This document shows, one piece after another, positions 36,937-47,107 of a stretch of 64,000 nt of DNA. The notes beneath the pieces are model-generated. The model ran no database searches. It was given only the letters and a program-made list of their open reading frames with translations, and was not told where the DNA came from. This stretch comes from Vitellaria paradoxa. Taxonomy: Eukaryota > Streptophyta > Magnoliopsida > Ericales > Sapotaceae. The translations under genes and the position numbers were made by a program. Location: assembly GCA_019916065.1 (NCBI GenBank), contig CM034243.1:30282147-30346146 (forward strand), written 5' to 3'. Position 1 is the first letter of the stretch, and each line of letters opens with the position of its first letter.

Positions 36937-37032
36937 TATAAATACATCCCCTTCCTCGCCATTTTTTCACACAACAATCCCAACAAGAACTAGCAGCTAG
37001 TACCATCTTTCCTTTTTTATCAAACCATCTCG
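36937..37032 (+). promoter_or_regulatory. Core promoter and non-coding first exon of JIP-like gene 3
   Basis: TATAAAT at 36937-36943, 47 bp after the LTR, then the conserved leader (CAATCCCAACAAGAACTAG). Donor CTCG|GTATGC at 37033 opens a 5'-leader intron that closes at TTTTAAG (37602). The homology with genes 1 and 2 just upstream of the TATA box (AACTAATCCTTTTTGAAAAC) is retained, so the LTR replaced only more distal sequence. Confidence 0.7.
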
Positions 37033-37609
37033 GTATGCTTCTCTCTATTTATTCTAAATTAATTTACGTTTATTTTTCAAATATTTTGGTGGAGCGTGTA
37101 CAATTATTTTTGTGTGTATATATATATATATATATATTAAACACAACTATATATGCATTTTTTGAGTTTTTGGAATCTCTCTCTCCCCCTCTCTACCTTA
37201 TTTCTGTTTCTTCATGTTGCAAGTTATTTTCCCTTGTTTGATATTATTTCTTTAGTTATTCTATCGATGTTTGATTCTTGAATTATTTTTTTCTTTTGTT
37301 GTCTTAAATTTCATTGTAGTAATGTGTTTCAATTAGTACAGAGATAGAAGTATATTAAAACTAATTGAAAAAATCTACGAGAATATTTTAAAAGCAGCAT
37401 AAAAATAATAAAATATCTAAAAATATTGAGAAATATTTAATGGAATCTATTTTAATACACAGTAGATTAACATTTTTGATCATTGTGTCTAATTAATATA
37501 TAAAATTAGGTAGTGTGTGTATATATATATATATATATAAGATTTGTTGAAAGAATAACAACTGAACATACTTTATATATATATATATATATATATTTTA
37601 AGGAACAAT

Positions 37610-38690
37610 ATGGTGGCTTCAACCAACGGCTTGATTACGAATGTCACCGGGAAAAAGGTGAAATTTGTTACTTCCCATAACTATTATGGGAATCTCGTGT
37701 TTCTGAATCAAATTGGTGAGACGTTTTACTTCGTGTTTGAGAATCAAAATGGTAATCAGTCATCTGGAGCAGTTGTGTATCAAGGCGAAAATGCGGGGGG
37801 CAACAAATTTGAGTGGATGTACGCTTGGTACAACGAGGATCGTGCGAACCCATTAACTCACAAGGTAACTCAATTTCTTTTCGTTCCTTGCTGAATAATC
37901 ATCTTTCAAAAGATCTTCTAGTTTAAGAAGAGGAGAGCAAAAGAAATAAAAATAAAGGAGGAAGAAGATCCTTTTGCAAGACCTAGTTATAAGTTCAATG
38001 TTCAGGGATTTTATATTATATTGGAATGACAGTGTTAGACATGGTTAATATTTTAAAAATTAGAATCGTTGAGCCAATTTAATAAAAAAATTGATTAGAC
38101 TGCCGGGTCAATTAAAATTAAACTTTGACAACATAAACAAATTAAGAGTGTGTTTGGAGTAATAAAAAGTGTGATAAGTACGCAATTTATACAGTGAAAT
38201 AAAAAGTGAATAACTTTTAAAGATTTTTAGAGATTTATAGCAAATCAAATGGAGTCTAAAAATAATATTAAAGAAAATTAAAAACTTATCTAAAATATAT
38301 TATTTATTAAATATTTATTTTATTGGCAATCCTTTTTTTTTCCCGGGTTACATGAGCAAATTAAATAGTAGACCTCCAGACATATTCCTATAGCAACAAG
38401 TTAAATCAGTTATATTAATGTAGTAGAATATTTGGGTGACAACTCAATATGAATTAATTAATTTATTTATTTATCTATTTCAAAAACTCATTGTGCAGGC
38501 TTATACTCAGATTGCTGAAGCAAACCAGGATTGGAATTGGGACGAGGTTTGGAATATGTTAATGAATTCTGGCTCTACTTTCCATGCGGAATCTGAAAAT
38601 TGTGTGTCCGATGCAACTGTTACCCAGCAGCCACTATATCCGGTAATATATCAAGGAAGAATGTCCCTAAAGGGAGGAAGCAGGACTTGA
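37610..38690 (+). CDS. JIP-23-like gene 3, two exons
   Basis: Exons are 37610-37864 (85 codons, ends CACAAG|GTAACT) and 38499-38690 (63 codons plus TGA, after TTGTGCAG), giving about 148 residues. Exon 1 has SHNYYGN, SSGAVVYQGEN and FEWMYAWYN. Exon 2 has AYTQIAEANQDWNWDEV and ENCVSDAT. The start context ACAATATGG matches gene 1. It shares the short NYYG loop with gene 2 but keeps the Trp that gene 2 has lost, and it has two extra residues (LYP) near the end. Exon 2 is more diverged than in the gene 1/gene 2 pair. All splice sites and the frame are intact. Its upstream control region has been rebuilt by a solo LTR, so its expression may differ from that of its paralogues. Confidence 0.8.
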
Positions 38691-38833
38691 ATGCATCGAT
38701 CGCATGCCAATATAAATGAAGTCAATGGCCATATTAATTACAACGCCTGCTTGGTTACTTCAAACTTAATATATATCTTAATATATATATATATATATAT
38801 ATATAAGGAAGGCCTTTTCAAGGTTGTTAGTAA

Positions 38834-38843
38834 AATAAATAAA
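38834..38843 (+). terminator. Candidate poly(A) signals of gene 3
   Basis: Two overlapping AATAAA hexamers at the same place in the conserved 3' block as in genes 1 and 2. Confidence 0.45.
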
Positions 38844-39149
38844 AAGTTGATTCATGGTACTTCCCGTTGGAATCACCCGGGTTTGCTACTATGTAAATCG
38901 TTGCGTGCCTGTAACTCTTTGTCGTTGTGTCTGTACTCATGAGATAGATGGATTGATCAATCCATGTATCTCGGCTTTTATATATATATAGTAAATAAGG
39001 CCATTGCTAATAGCTACATACCTTGCGTCTTATTCTTTATTCGTTTCTCTGCCTTTCAATCACGTGCATCGCCCCGTATCCGCAAATTACTAAAGATTTT
39101 CTTAAGAGAAATAGAGGTTGAGAAAATTACTTTTTTAATGTTATAAAAT

Positions 39150-39920
39150 TAAAATAAAATATTCTTTGTATATGATAAAATCATCATTACCCGGATCTTA
39201 TTCATATTGAATTATCAAAAAAATAAATTATTGCGGAAGCATGTCTGAATTCATAACTGTAATTTCTTGGTTCCCGATCTTCCAAGTCTATACGGTTGTT
39301 TCAATTCCTAATTCTCTCTGATGATGGGATGTCAGATTGATTAGAAAACCCTATATATGACCTGAGGATCATAACCTATTTATATTAACTGTAAAAGCCC
39401 AACTTCTATTTGGTCCATCATAAAATAGAAACATGGGTTTAGGTATCTAAACATTATAAAAACCCAGACAATATGAGATGTCATAAAGCCCAAAATTTTA
39501 AAACCTTATCAAACCACTTTAAATGGGCTAAACCTTTATGATAGCCTATAACACACAATTAATAACATATTTGACCCACAATTAATTATTTTCCAACATT
39601 TAGCTTTTTCATTATGATTAAATAATATATATATACATAGAATACATAATTAAGTAATAAAGAGAGAGAGGAAGTTTCTGCCACTAATTATCCAAATGCT
39701 TAAATTACAATAGCTATCTATCAACATAATATATACAATCAAAAAGAGGTATCATACACCTCGTCAATTTTTTATTAACTATGAAATTTCCTTATTAATT
39801 ACAAATAATATGTGAATTCCTCCCCCTTCCCCATCTCTTTTGTGTGTGTAATTCATGATAGCATCTTTAATGATCAGAATCACCAGTTTGGTACTATATC
39901 TATACTCGCTCTCTTCAGCT
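39150..39920. other. 3' flank of gene 3, with an insert
   Basis: No gene. About 39.60-39.91 kb matches the flank of gene 1 (6.13-6.86 kb): TACATAGAATACATAAT, then ATCAGAATCACCAGT. About 39.13-39.60 kb has no counterpart there and is probably an insertion of unknown type. Confidence 0.4.
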
Positions 39921-40083
39921 CAAGTAATAAATAAGCTAATTGTTAACACTTCCATTTTAGTGTTCTTATTTTTTTGTTGTTAACTCTTATTATTTTATAT
40001 ATGAATATATTTTGCTTTAAATACATATGAAATATATATGTGTGTGTGTATATATACTAATATATAAAGAGATAATCAATTAT

Positions 40084-40627
40084 TAGAGATGCCAAATATA
40101 CCCGTACCATTGGACACCCGCTTCACCTGCCTCGTTCGGGGAGAGTATGAGAATGTTAATAAGGGGGACAAGAACGGGTACCATATATAGTGCCCACCCC
40201 GTACCCGTTTAAATATTTATTTGTTAATTTTGTTGGCGTGATAGCTCTTTTAAAAGTCTCATATTGGTTTTTCACAAAAAGCAAAGGTCTGGTAAGGTTA
40301 TAAATAAAAGCCTCTTCTTCTTTGGTTAAGTGCACTAGTCAAAGTCAAAGATTTATATATATATTTTTAATTTTTATTAAATATACATATGTAATATACA
40401 TTTTTATTTAATATTTATAATAATTTTAAATATTTATTTTATACATATAATTTGTAATAGTTAGTATACATGGTAGGTAAACGGGGACATGGACGAGGAA
40501 TTAATTGCCTCGTGGGGACGGGTATGGAAAAAATTTTTTTCTCTGAAACGGAAACGAGGATGGGTAAGGATATTGCTAAATGAGAATGAGGACGGGAAAT
40601 GTCATACTCGGCTCGTTGACATCCCTA
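40084..40627. mobile_element. hAT-like non-autonomous element, G-rich ends, copy 2 (544 bp)
   Basis: Ends TAGAGATGCCAA and TTGACATCCCTA with the perfect 8-bp duplication TCAATTAT at 40076-40083 and 40628-40635. It is the same family as 20160-20808 but in opposite orientation. The paralogous blocks at about 21250 and 17590 keep GAGAATCAATTAT uninterrupted, so the insertion followed the block duplication. Confidence 0.9.
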
Positions 40628-40805
40628 TCAATTATAACTTTTTTTTTTTTTTGGGTTGAAGCTTGCATAAATTTTTTATTCCACAAATACCTCCCTTACT
40701 AGTAGTAACTTCTTTCTTTAACTTCTCTCCACTGTTCTTTTTAATTTTCTATCCTATAATTAATTTATTGAAATAAAAATAAAATTGGGTAAAAAAATGA
40801 GAAGG

Positions 40806-41023
40806 AAAAGAAAATTTAGGAAAAAAAAATTTATTATTACATACATAGTATGTACTTTTGACCTAGTATATTTTATAAAATTAAAAATATTACATATTAA
40901 TATAAACACATGTTAAAAGAAAATTTAGGAAAAAAAATTTATTATCACATACATAGTATGTAGTTTTGACCTAGTATATTTTATAAAATTAAAAATATTA
41001 CATATTAATATAAACACATGTTG
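40806..41023. repeat. Tandem duplication of a unit of about 109 bp
   Basis: Two near-identical copies of AAAAGAAAATTTAGG to TATAAACACATGTT. The paralogous block near 21.4-21.5 kb has one copy. Confidence 0.8.
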
Positions 41024-41445
41024 GTAGGTAGTATATGTCTATAAGGGCACACATATTAATATGTACGTATTGATATTAGTTTTTTGAGTCTTCTCAGAAT
41101 TTTCAGTTATTTCCAATTTTTTTGTGAACAAAAATGCTTAAAAATAGAATATCCAGGTTAAAGAAAAAAAAAAGAAACTTTTTTTCCGTAATTATTATTA
41201 TTATTATTTTTTAGAAATGTGTATAACCTGTCTAAAAGTTATTCCAAAAAAAAAAAATCAAATTTTAGTGAAAAAGAATTTACACAAAACAAAACGATAA
41301 GTAAAAATAATAAATAAATAAATAAATAAGTCAAATAAATCTGATTATTTGTCGAACTGAACCTTGCTAATATATGTTAAATAAAAATATGATAAAGTTG
41401 TGTAAGAGACTAACAGGAGATATTATGATATTTTTTAATATTTAA

Positions 41446-41760
41446 GGCGGTATTTGATTTGCATTTATATATTTTGTTTTTCATTTTTGTTTTCAATTTT
41501 TTGTTTTATGTGTTTTATATTTTTAAAATTTTAAAATAAAGAAAATAAAAAATACGTTTAATTTAACATTTTCTGCTTTTCATATTTTGATATTTTCCTT
41601 ATTTTTAGTTAGAAATGCTCAAAATGACTTTTTGCCATTTTCTTATTTTTTATTTTTTAAAATAAATTTTAAAAATACAAGAAATCAAATATATTTTAAA
41701 CTATTTTATTTATTTTTAAAAATACAAAATAAAAAATCGACTCAAAATAGATATACATCT
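41446..41760. mobile_element. Tourist-like MITE, relative of 35444-35779
   Basis: Starts GGCGGTATTTGATTTGCAT after TAA. The interior follows the same order as the 35.4-kb copy. The right end is not clear. Confidence 0.5.
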
Positions 41761-41995
41761 ATATATCGTGTAGGCCCCCGAATGTATGAAACACTTTGTT
41801 TTGCAGTTGTTTGCCTGAAAGTCATTTAGAAAGTGTCTTATATGCTGATTTCTTCCCGTTCAATTTAGAAATTATTTTCTAGTATGTTTTTAATTATTGA
41901 CTAAATAACTCTGTGAAAAGTACCTCTCCTTCCTAGCAGTAGCTACAAACTATTGGCCAGCACTAAATTCAAATTATTCCAATATTACCAACTAA

Positions 41996-42353
41996 GGCCC
42001 TGTTTGGCATCAAGATAAACTTCTAAAAATCTCTACAAATCTCCAATAACCTCTTTACATCTGATTTTCTTGCCATCACTAATTTTAAAAAATTCTAATA
42101 TTTTGCTAAAAAAATAAAAAATCTAGAAATAGGTTAACCGAATGTGTAAATTTTTTATACAATCGTATTCTTCGTGTCGAGAGCTTTCAAATGAGTACCG
42201 TTGTCGCTATTTTTTGTAAATTTTTTTGGATCCGTGGGAACGGATTTAAAAAACCGTTCTCACGGTTTGTGACTTTTCAAAAAAAAAAGGTGCCAAAATT
42301 TACCTTAAATCACATTTTATCTCAATTTATCTTGTTTTCTCTTATTCCGGGCC
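41996..42353. mobile_element. Tourist-like MITE, 358 bp
   Basis: Starts GGCCCTGTTTGGCATCAAG, ends TTATTCCGGGCC, flanked by TAA (41993-41995 and 42354-42356). The left FTRA block (about 23.69 kb) lacks it. Contains the palindromic GGAACGGATTT / AAACCGTTCTC pair. Confidence 0.8.
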
Positions 42354-42359
42354 TAAGAC

Positions 42360-44990
42360 TGAAAAAAATCAAAAAGATACTCGCAGCCAAGACAACAGTG
42401 GTGAGCAAATGTGCCTCAACTCGTAAACACAAAATTCACAGTATAAAAAATAAAGCAAACTAACATATAGGAGAAACTTATCAAAAATGTAATGGCAAAA
42501 AGTTAGAAGCGAGTGACTCTTACCAACCTTGGCCTGTGGAAAGTTTCAAGGAAATGATCCAAGTTGTCCTCTTCTAATCCTCCCTTATCAGGGAAACTGT
42601 CGATAAGGAAGACCAACTTCAATGTTAAGAGAGTGATGAGAGATGGAAACATTTAAAGCTTGGAGGTGCATCTTTACTCATATTCAATTTGTGCTATTAT
42701 TATTTTTTTATAATAACACCAAAAATAAAAAAATAAAAAATACTACTCCAGACCTAGTCAGACCTGCAAAACAAGGGAAAGGAAAGTTAGACCACCACAA
42801 TCTGTTTTTACAACCGTGCCTTGAGGTCTAAAACTTTATATATTCAGAAAAAACAAATATACTTCAATATTTCTACAAAAGCCTTCCTGCTTATTGCTTA
42901 GCAACCAATTTTCACCCACAAACATTATTTCTCACAATTTTTCTTGTTCCCCCTTTTTTTTTTTTTTTTTTTTCTTTTCATTTCCAAGTCAGGTTTGTTC
43001 ACCTTTTGACTCAAGCGTGCTAATTAAAAAAGAATGAACCTTTGTTTTGATAATCCAACTATACATGAGGTACAATCTTGCATCCCCTGCTATCCACTAT
43101 TATTTGTGATCAAAGAACTAAAGTCAATATTTACTCATTAATTCATTTTTGAAATCACACTATCATAAAACGCTTAATGCTTGCTTAATTTTTATTCTCT
43201 TTAACAAAAACTAAGAGATCATGAATTAAGGGATTATATAAATGTGTGATTGTGGCATGTATTACGTGACACACAGATTATTTCTTTTGATTAGTATAGA
43301 CATAATTGTAAAATGAAAATTCTTAACGAGGCTTCTTAATGAGTGAGGGTGGTGTTGCAACAACGGTAAGGAATTGAGGGAGAACCAGAGAATGCGAGAG
43401 AGAGTGAGAGAGATGTGTGAGGCAATAGGGCTAGGGCTGAATGCGCACAAAAGGAAAAGGCGATGGAGGAAAGAATTTAATCTTTCATAGTTGCGATTGC
43501 CTAAAGCGGTCTCTATATAGGGTTGCAAACCAACTCTTAAGGAGGTCACCCAAACTAGCGGATGTGAAAAGTCGATTTTTTTGTAGTACAGGCAATATGC
43601 ACACACATCAAGACTAACCATTCTATAAAATAATTAAGAAAAAGATGCATGAAATACAAGAGAGACATCAATATGTTGTGGCATTTGCATCCCAATCATG
43701 CCTACAACATGCTCTTCAAAAAAAAATCACCAAAGCTATGTTACATGGACTTTGATACGGATGCAAGTATGAGTACATGTTTAAACGTCAAATCCACTAA
43801 TTTTCTTAGTCAAGGATACGGTGACACAAGAAATTATACATAATTACATATTTAATATTACTATTTTATTTGATAGGATACTATGATATTAACAAGGTAC
43901 CCTTAGAGTATTTCATCCATAAAATACAAAATTTTATATATAAATATATGTTAAAATTGAATTGCTACATATATTGGTATGGATATCCAATTATATATAG
44001 AACAAATATATAATACCCTTACCCAAGTATCCTTATTCTAGTGTCAAGTATCCAACACGGGTAACTACAATGACAATTCCAGTAATAAATACGCAACGAG
44101 GCAGTACCAACCAAAAATTGTCACAGAAAAAAGGCACTCATGCAAGCAACTTTTGTCAAAGGAATTCAAATCATTTAATGCCAGCTTCGTCTGTCACTCT
44201 ATAACCAACAGATGCTATGCCACATGCTGGCACCAGTCCAGAGTGGAGGGTTTTGAGTTTGCTCCCTTCAATTCAAATCGAATATTTTATCAACTATTCA
44301 ATGCATAAACTCAAACTCAATAGTTAAGGGCCTTTAGGCCATTCAAAGAGCAGAAGAAGAAAACTAGGAAGTCAAACATTCAAGTGACAGTCAGTCACAG
44401 AAGATATACGTAAAACATTCATGACTAAAACCAAACAAATTTGTGCAGATCCACACTGCCTCTCTCAACCACTCACTATTTCTCACTTGTTTTACACTTT
44501 CCATTTGTTATGCCTTTTATGACAACAACACTACATGTTATTCTACTGCAGAACAGCAGAAGCATGAGCGGAAACACTTGAACCAAAACTTAGCACTCCG
44601 AATTTTAGCTCGGAAAATATGAAAGGGGAAAAAAAATACGAAATGCCTACATAACTTTGGAAACGGAAGTTTAATAATTAATCTGACAACAACCTAGATA
44701 ACATTCGTCCATGCTTAACCTACCGTCTATTGCCATTTTCAATGCAATAATCAGAACTGCCCTAAACTACAAACCAGAAAGGATATCTCAGCCAAACATA
44801 GACTAAGGATAAATCAATTTAACATATTCACTACCAAGTATGATTGCTCTAATTCAACAAACTTGCAAGTATTGTCTCCTATAAACACAATCATTTAGGC
44901 AATTTAGCATAAGTTGAGTAACTTTATTCAGAACAATTGATTCACTGAAATGAATTATCTACATCAATTGGTGGAAAATAGAACTTGTAC
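42360..44990. repeat. Right copy of the FTRA downstream block
   Basis: Pairs with 23.72-24.66 kb. Contains a T run (42954-42974), a short coding-like segment at 42503-42652 (minus) and a leader-like, CT-rich stretch when 43.34-43.50 kb is read on the minus strand. TTTATT at 44923-44928 may be the poly(A) signal of FTRA on the minus strand. Confidence 0.55.
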
Positions 44991-45070
44991 AGAGTGACAG
45001 TCATTGCTCCACTGAGATTCATGGTAGCAACCGCATTGGGGGAAAAGCAAAATCAAGACTCAACTACAAG

Positions 45071-45592
45071 TCAATCGAGTAACTCAAACTCTTCTTCCTT
45101 GAGATGGGCGAAGAACTTGACCGGTCCGCGGCCTTCCACATCCGCCACGAACTCAACTTTGAACGGCAGATTGGCAGAAATACGCCTACCCTTCCAAACC
45201 CCAACGTACTGCTTCAAAACCCCTTCCTTCCCAGTCAAATCAATCTCAGGAACCCTCGGCACGTGGTACACCTTCAACGGCACCTTAACCCTAACCCTCA
45301 CCCCGATCTTCTCCGCAGCGGCGGCGGCCTCCTCCTCCTCCTCCTCCTCCTCCGACAGCACCACCACCGCACCCGATGGATAAGCTTCCATGAAGGTCGT
45401 GGAATCGGATGGCCTCAACAGTAACGGTGGGAACGCTCTTCTCCGATAAACGCCACCGTCCATGAGAGGTGTAGAAAATGACGTCGCATAAGAGGAGGGG
45501 GTGCTGGTTTTCGACAAGTTGAAGAGGAGTGAGGTGGCGTTGCGGTGGTTGTTCGCTGCTGCCGGGAAGAAGAATAGAGAAGAAGACGCCAT
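45071..45592 (-). CDS. FTRA: Ferredoxin-thioredoxin reductase, variable subunit (subunit A), chloroplast
   Basis: Single-exon gene of 173 residues. Residues 1 to about 60 are Ser/Thr/Ala-rich with few acids and end in RRRAF, as expected of a chloroplast transit peptide. After an acidic/Ala run (81-93, encoded by a GAG/GCG repeat) comes the FTR alpha domain: KIGVRVRVKVPLKVYHVPR (95-113), IDLTGKEGVLKQYVGVWKGR (117-136), then LPFKVEFV and PVKFFAHLKEEEFELLD to the end. This subunit forms the SH3-like barrel that clamps the catalytic Fe-S subunit. The heterodimer passes electrons from photosynthetic ferredoxin to thioredoxins in the stroma. It has no catalytic cysteines of its own, as expected. 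Upstream on the minus strand are a TA run and a G-box. A deleted duplicate lies at 24.7-24.9 kb. Confidence 0.93.
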   Translation of the reverse strand: MASSSLFFFPAAANNHRNATSLLFNLSKTSTPSSYATSFSTPLMDGGVYRRRAFPPLLLRPSDSTTFMEAYPSGAVVVLSEEEEEEEEAAAAAEKIGVRVRVKVPLKVYHVPRVPEIDLTGKEGVLKQYVGVWKGRRISANLPFKVEFVADVEGRGPVKFFAHLKEEEFELLD

Positions 45593-45599
45593 GTTTAGG

Positions 45600-45740
45600 T
45601 CTCTTATCCCACTAATTCATGGATGGATATATATATATATATATATACACATCTGCGTATATCGTGTGGACTGAGCAGGGAAGCTATTGAACTAATCGAT
45701 AAATGGTCGAGGAAGGGCGCATGGAAAGACCACGTGATTC
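45600..45740 (-). promoter_or_regulatory. Putative FTRA promoter
   Basis: Reading leftwards towards the FTRA start: a G-box CACGTG at 45731-45736 and a TA-repeat tract (about 45629-45647) that could serve as the TATA region. A G-box fits a light-responsive photosynthesis gene, but this is inference. Confidence 0.4.
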
Positions 45741-45997
45741 TTACCAGCTTCGATAGTGTATAATGAAGTAGGTGGCACTTTATTTATTTTTTTTAAATTT
45801 TTGGTTTTTGATTTTTGCAACAATATAAATATATTTGATAATAAAATAGCGAAAATTACACTTTACGCCTTAAAATTCGCCTAAAAAGACATGACACATT
45901 TAAAAATCAACACATAACCAGTTTAAAAGTCAACATATGGTCTCTTATAATTTGATATTTAAATTAAAGTGTAAAATTAATTAAATTTATTAATTTA

Positions 45998-46346
45998 AGA
46001 GATATTTGGAGGCATAATTTTTAATAATTTTTAGTCATAAATTATTCATTGTAATTTTTGATATGTTTAGTGAAACAAGTTATAATTTTTAACAACTTTT
46101 TGTAATTTTTAGGTGTTTGATAAAATTTTTGATAGCTTTTAGTAATTTTTAGTAACTTTTGAGTATTTGGTAAAATTTTTTGTAATTTTTAGTAACTTTT
46201 GTGCGTTTGATAAAATTTTTAATAACTTTTAAATGGAGTAAATTATTGCAACAGAACAGAAAAGTGACAAAAGTTAAGGTTTTACCAAACACCTATTTTA
46301 TAACTTTTAGTAGATTTTTGTAAATTTTGTGCTGTTAAACAGGACC
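45998..46346. mobile_element. Tourist-like MITE
   Basis: AGAGATATTTGGAGGCATAA at the left and TGCTGTTAAACAGGACC at the right are imperfect inverted ends, flanked by TTA at 45995-45997 and 46347-46349. The interior is TAATTTTTAGTAACTTTT wording. Confidence 0.65.
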
Positions 46347-46472
46347 TTAATTGGATTTGTATCTCATATGTCATTGTATTTTAAAAATAAATACATGACT
46401 TTTTATAATTTAGACCTTTGTGAATTTTTTGTGAAGTTGTTATATTTAATTAAATTTGTGCTTCGTGTCCGT

Positions 46473-47107
46473 TAGGGTGCAAAAGTTTCCTGATCGGTTT
46501 GACCATTTAAAACTAAAAACAAATGTAATATATATTTTAAAATTAAATTAAAAAAATTAAAAAATGTTTTTTAATATGAAAATAATAAAAATATATAATT
46601 TAAGTAAATAACAGGTTAACGGGTAACCCGACTCATTAACCCGCTAATCTGCCCGCTAATCTGTTTAACCTACTAACCTGTCAAACTTTAATGCAAGAGG
46701 GTCGAGAGACCTAAAAAATTGACAGGTCGACCTACCAACTCACAAGTCAGAACGCGTTTGGCGGTATAATTTTTTTTTTTTTTTTTTTTTTGTAATTTTT
46801 AGTTAAAAATTATTAGTTATAATAAGTTACAATTTTTATAATTTTTCTGTGTTTGGTAAAATTTTTGGTAACATTTAGTAATTTTTAATAATTTATGAGT
46901 GTTTAATAAAATTTTTAGTAATTTTTAATAACTTTTGTGTGTTTGATAAAACTTTTAGTAGCTTTTTTGAGTGGAGCAAATCATTGTACCAGAGCAGAAA
47001 AATAACAAAAATCAAAATTTTACCAAACACTTAATTTGTATTTTTAGTAAATTTTTGCACATCTTTATGCTGCCAAACGGGGCGTCAACCTGTTGCACAA
47101 CCCTGCG
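46473..47107. mobile_element. Outer hAT-like element hosting a nested MITE
   Basis: TAGGGTGCAAAAG at the left and CTGTTGCACAACCCTG at the right form imperfect inverted ends. GGTTAACGGGTAACCCG wording lies inside. The 46750-47084 MITE sits within it. The target duplication is degenerate. Confidence 0.45.
46750..47084. mobile_element. Tourist-like MITE, nested
   Basis: Ends GAACGCGTTTGGCGGTATAA and ATGCTGCCAAACGGGGCG, flanked by TCA (46747-46749, 47085-47087). Includes a run of T (about 46769-46790). Confidence 0.7.

Noticed and set aside
43262..43621. A 119-codon minus-strand frame
   Set aside because: No recognisable domain, composition like CT-rich untranslated DNA, and the paralogous block at 23.9-24.1 kb does not keep the frame.
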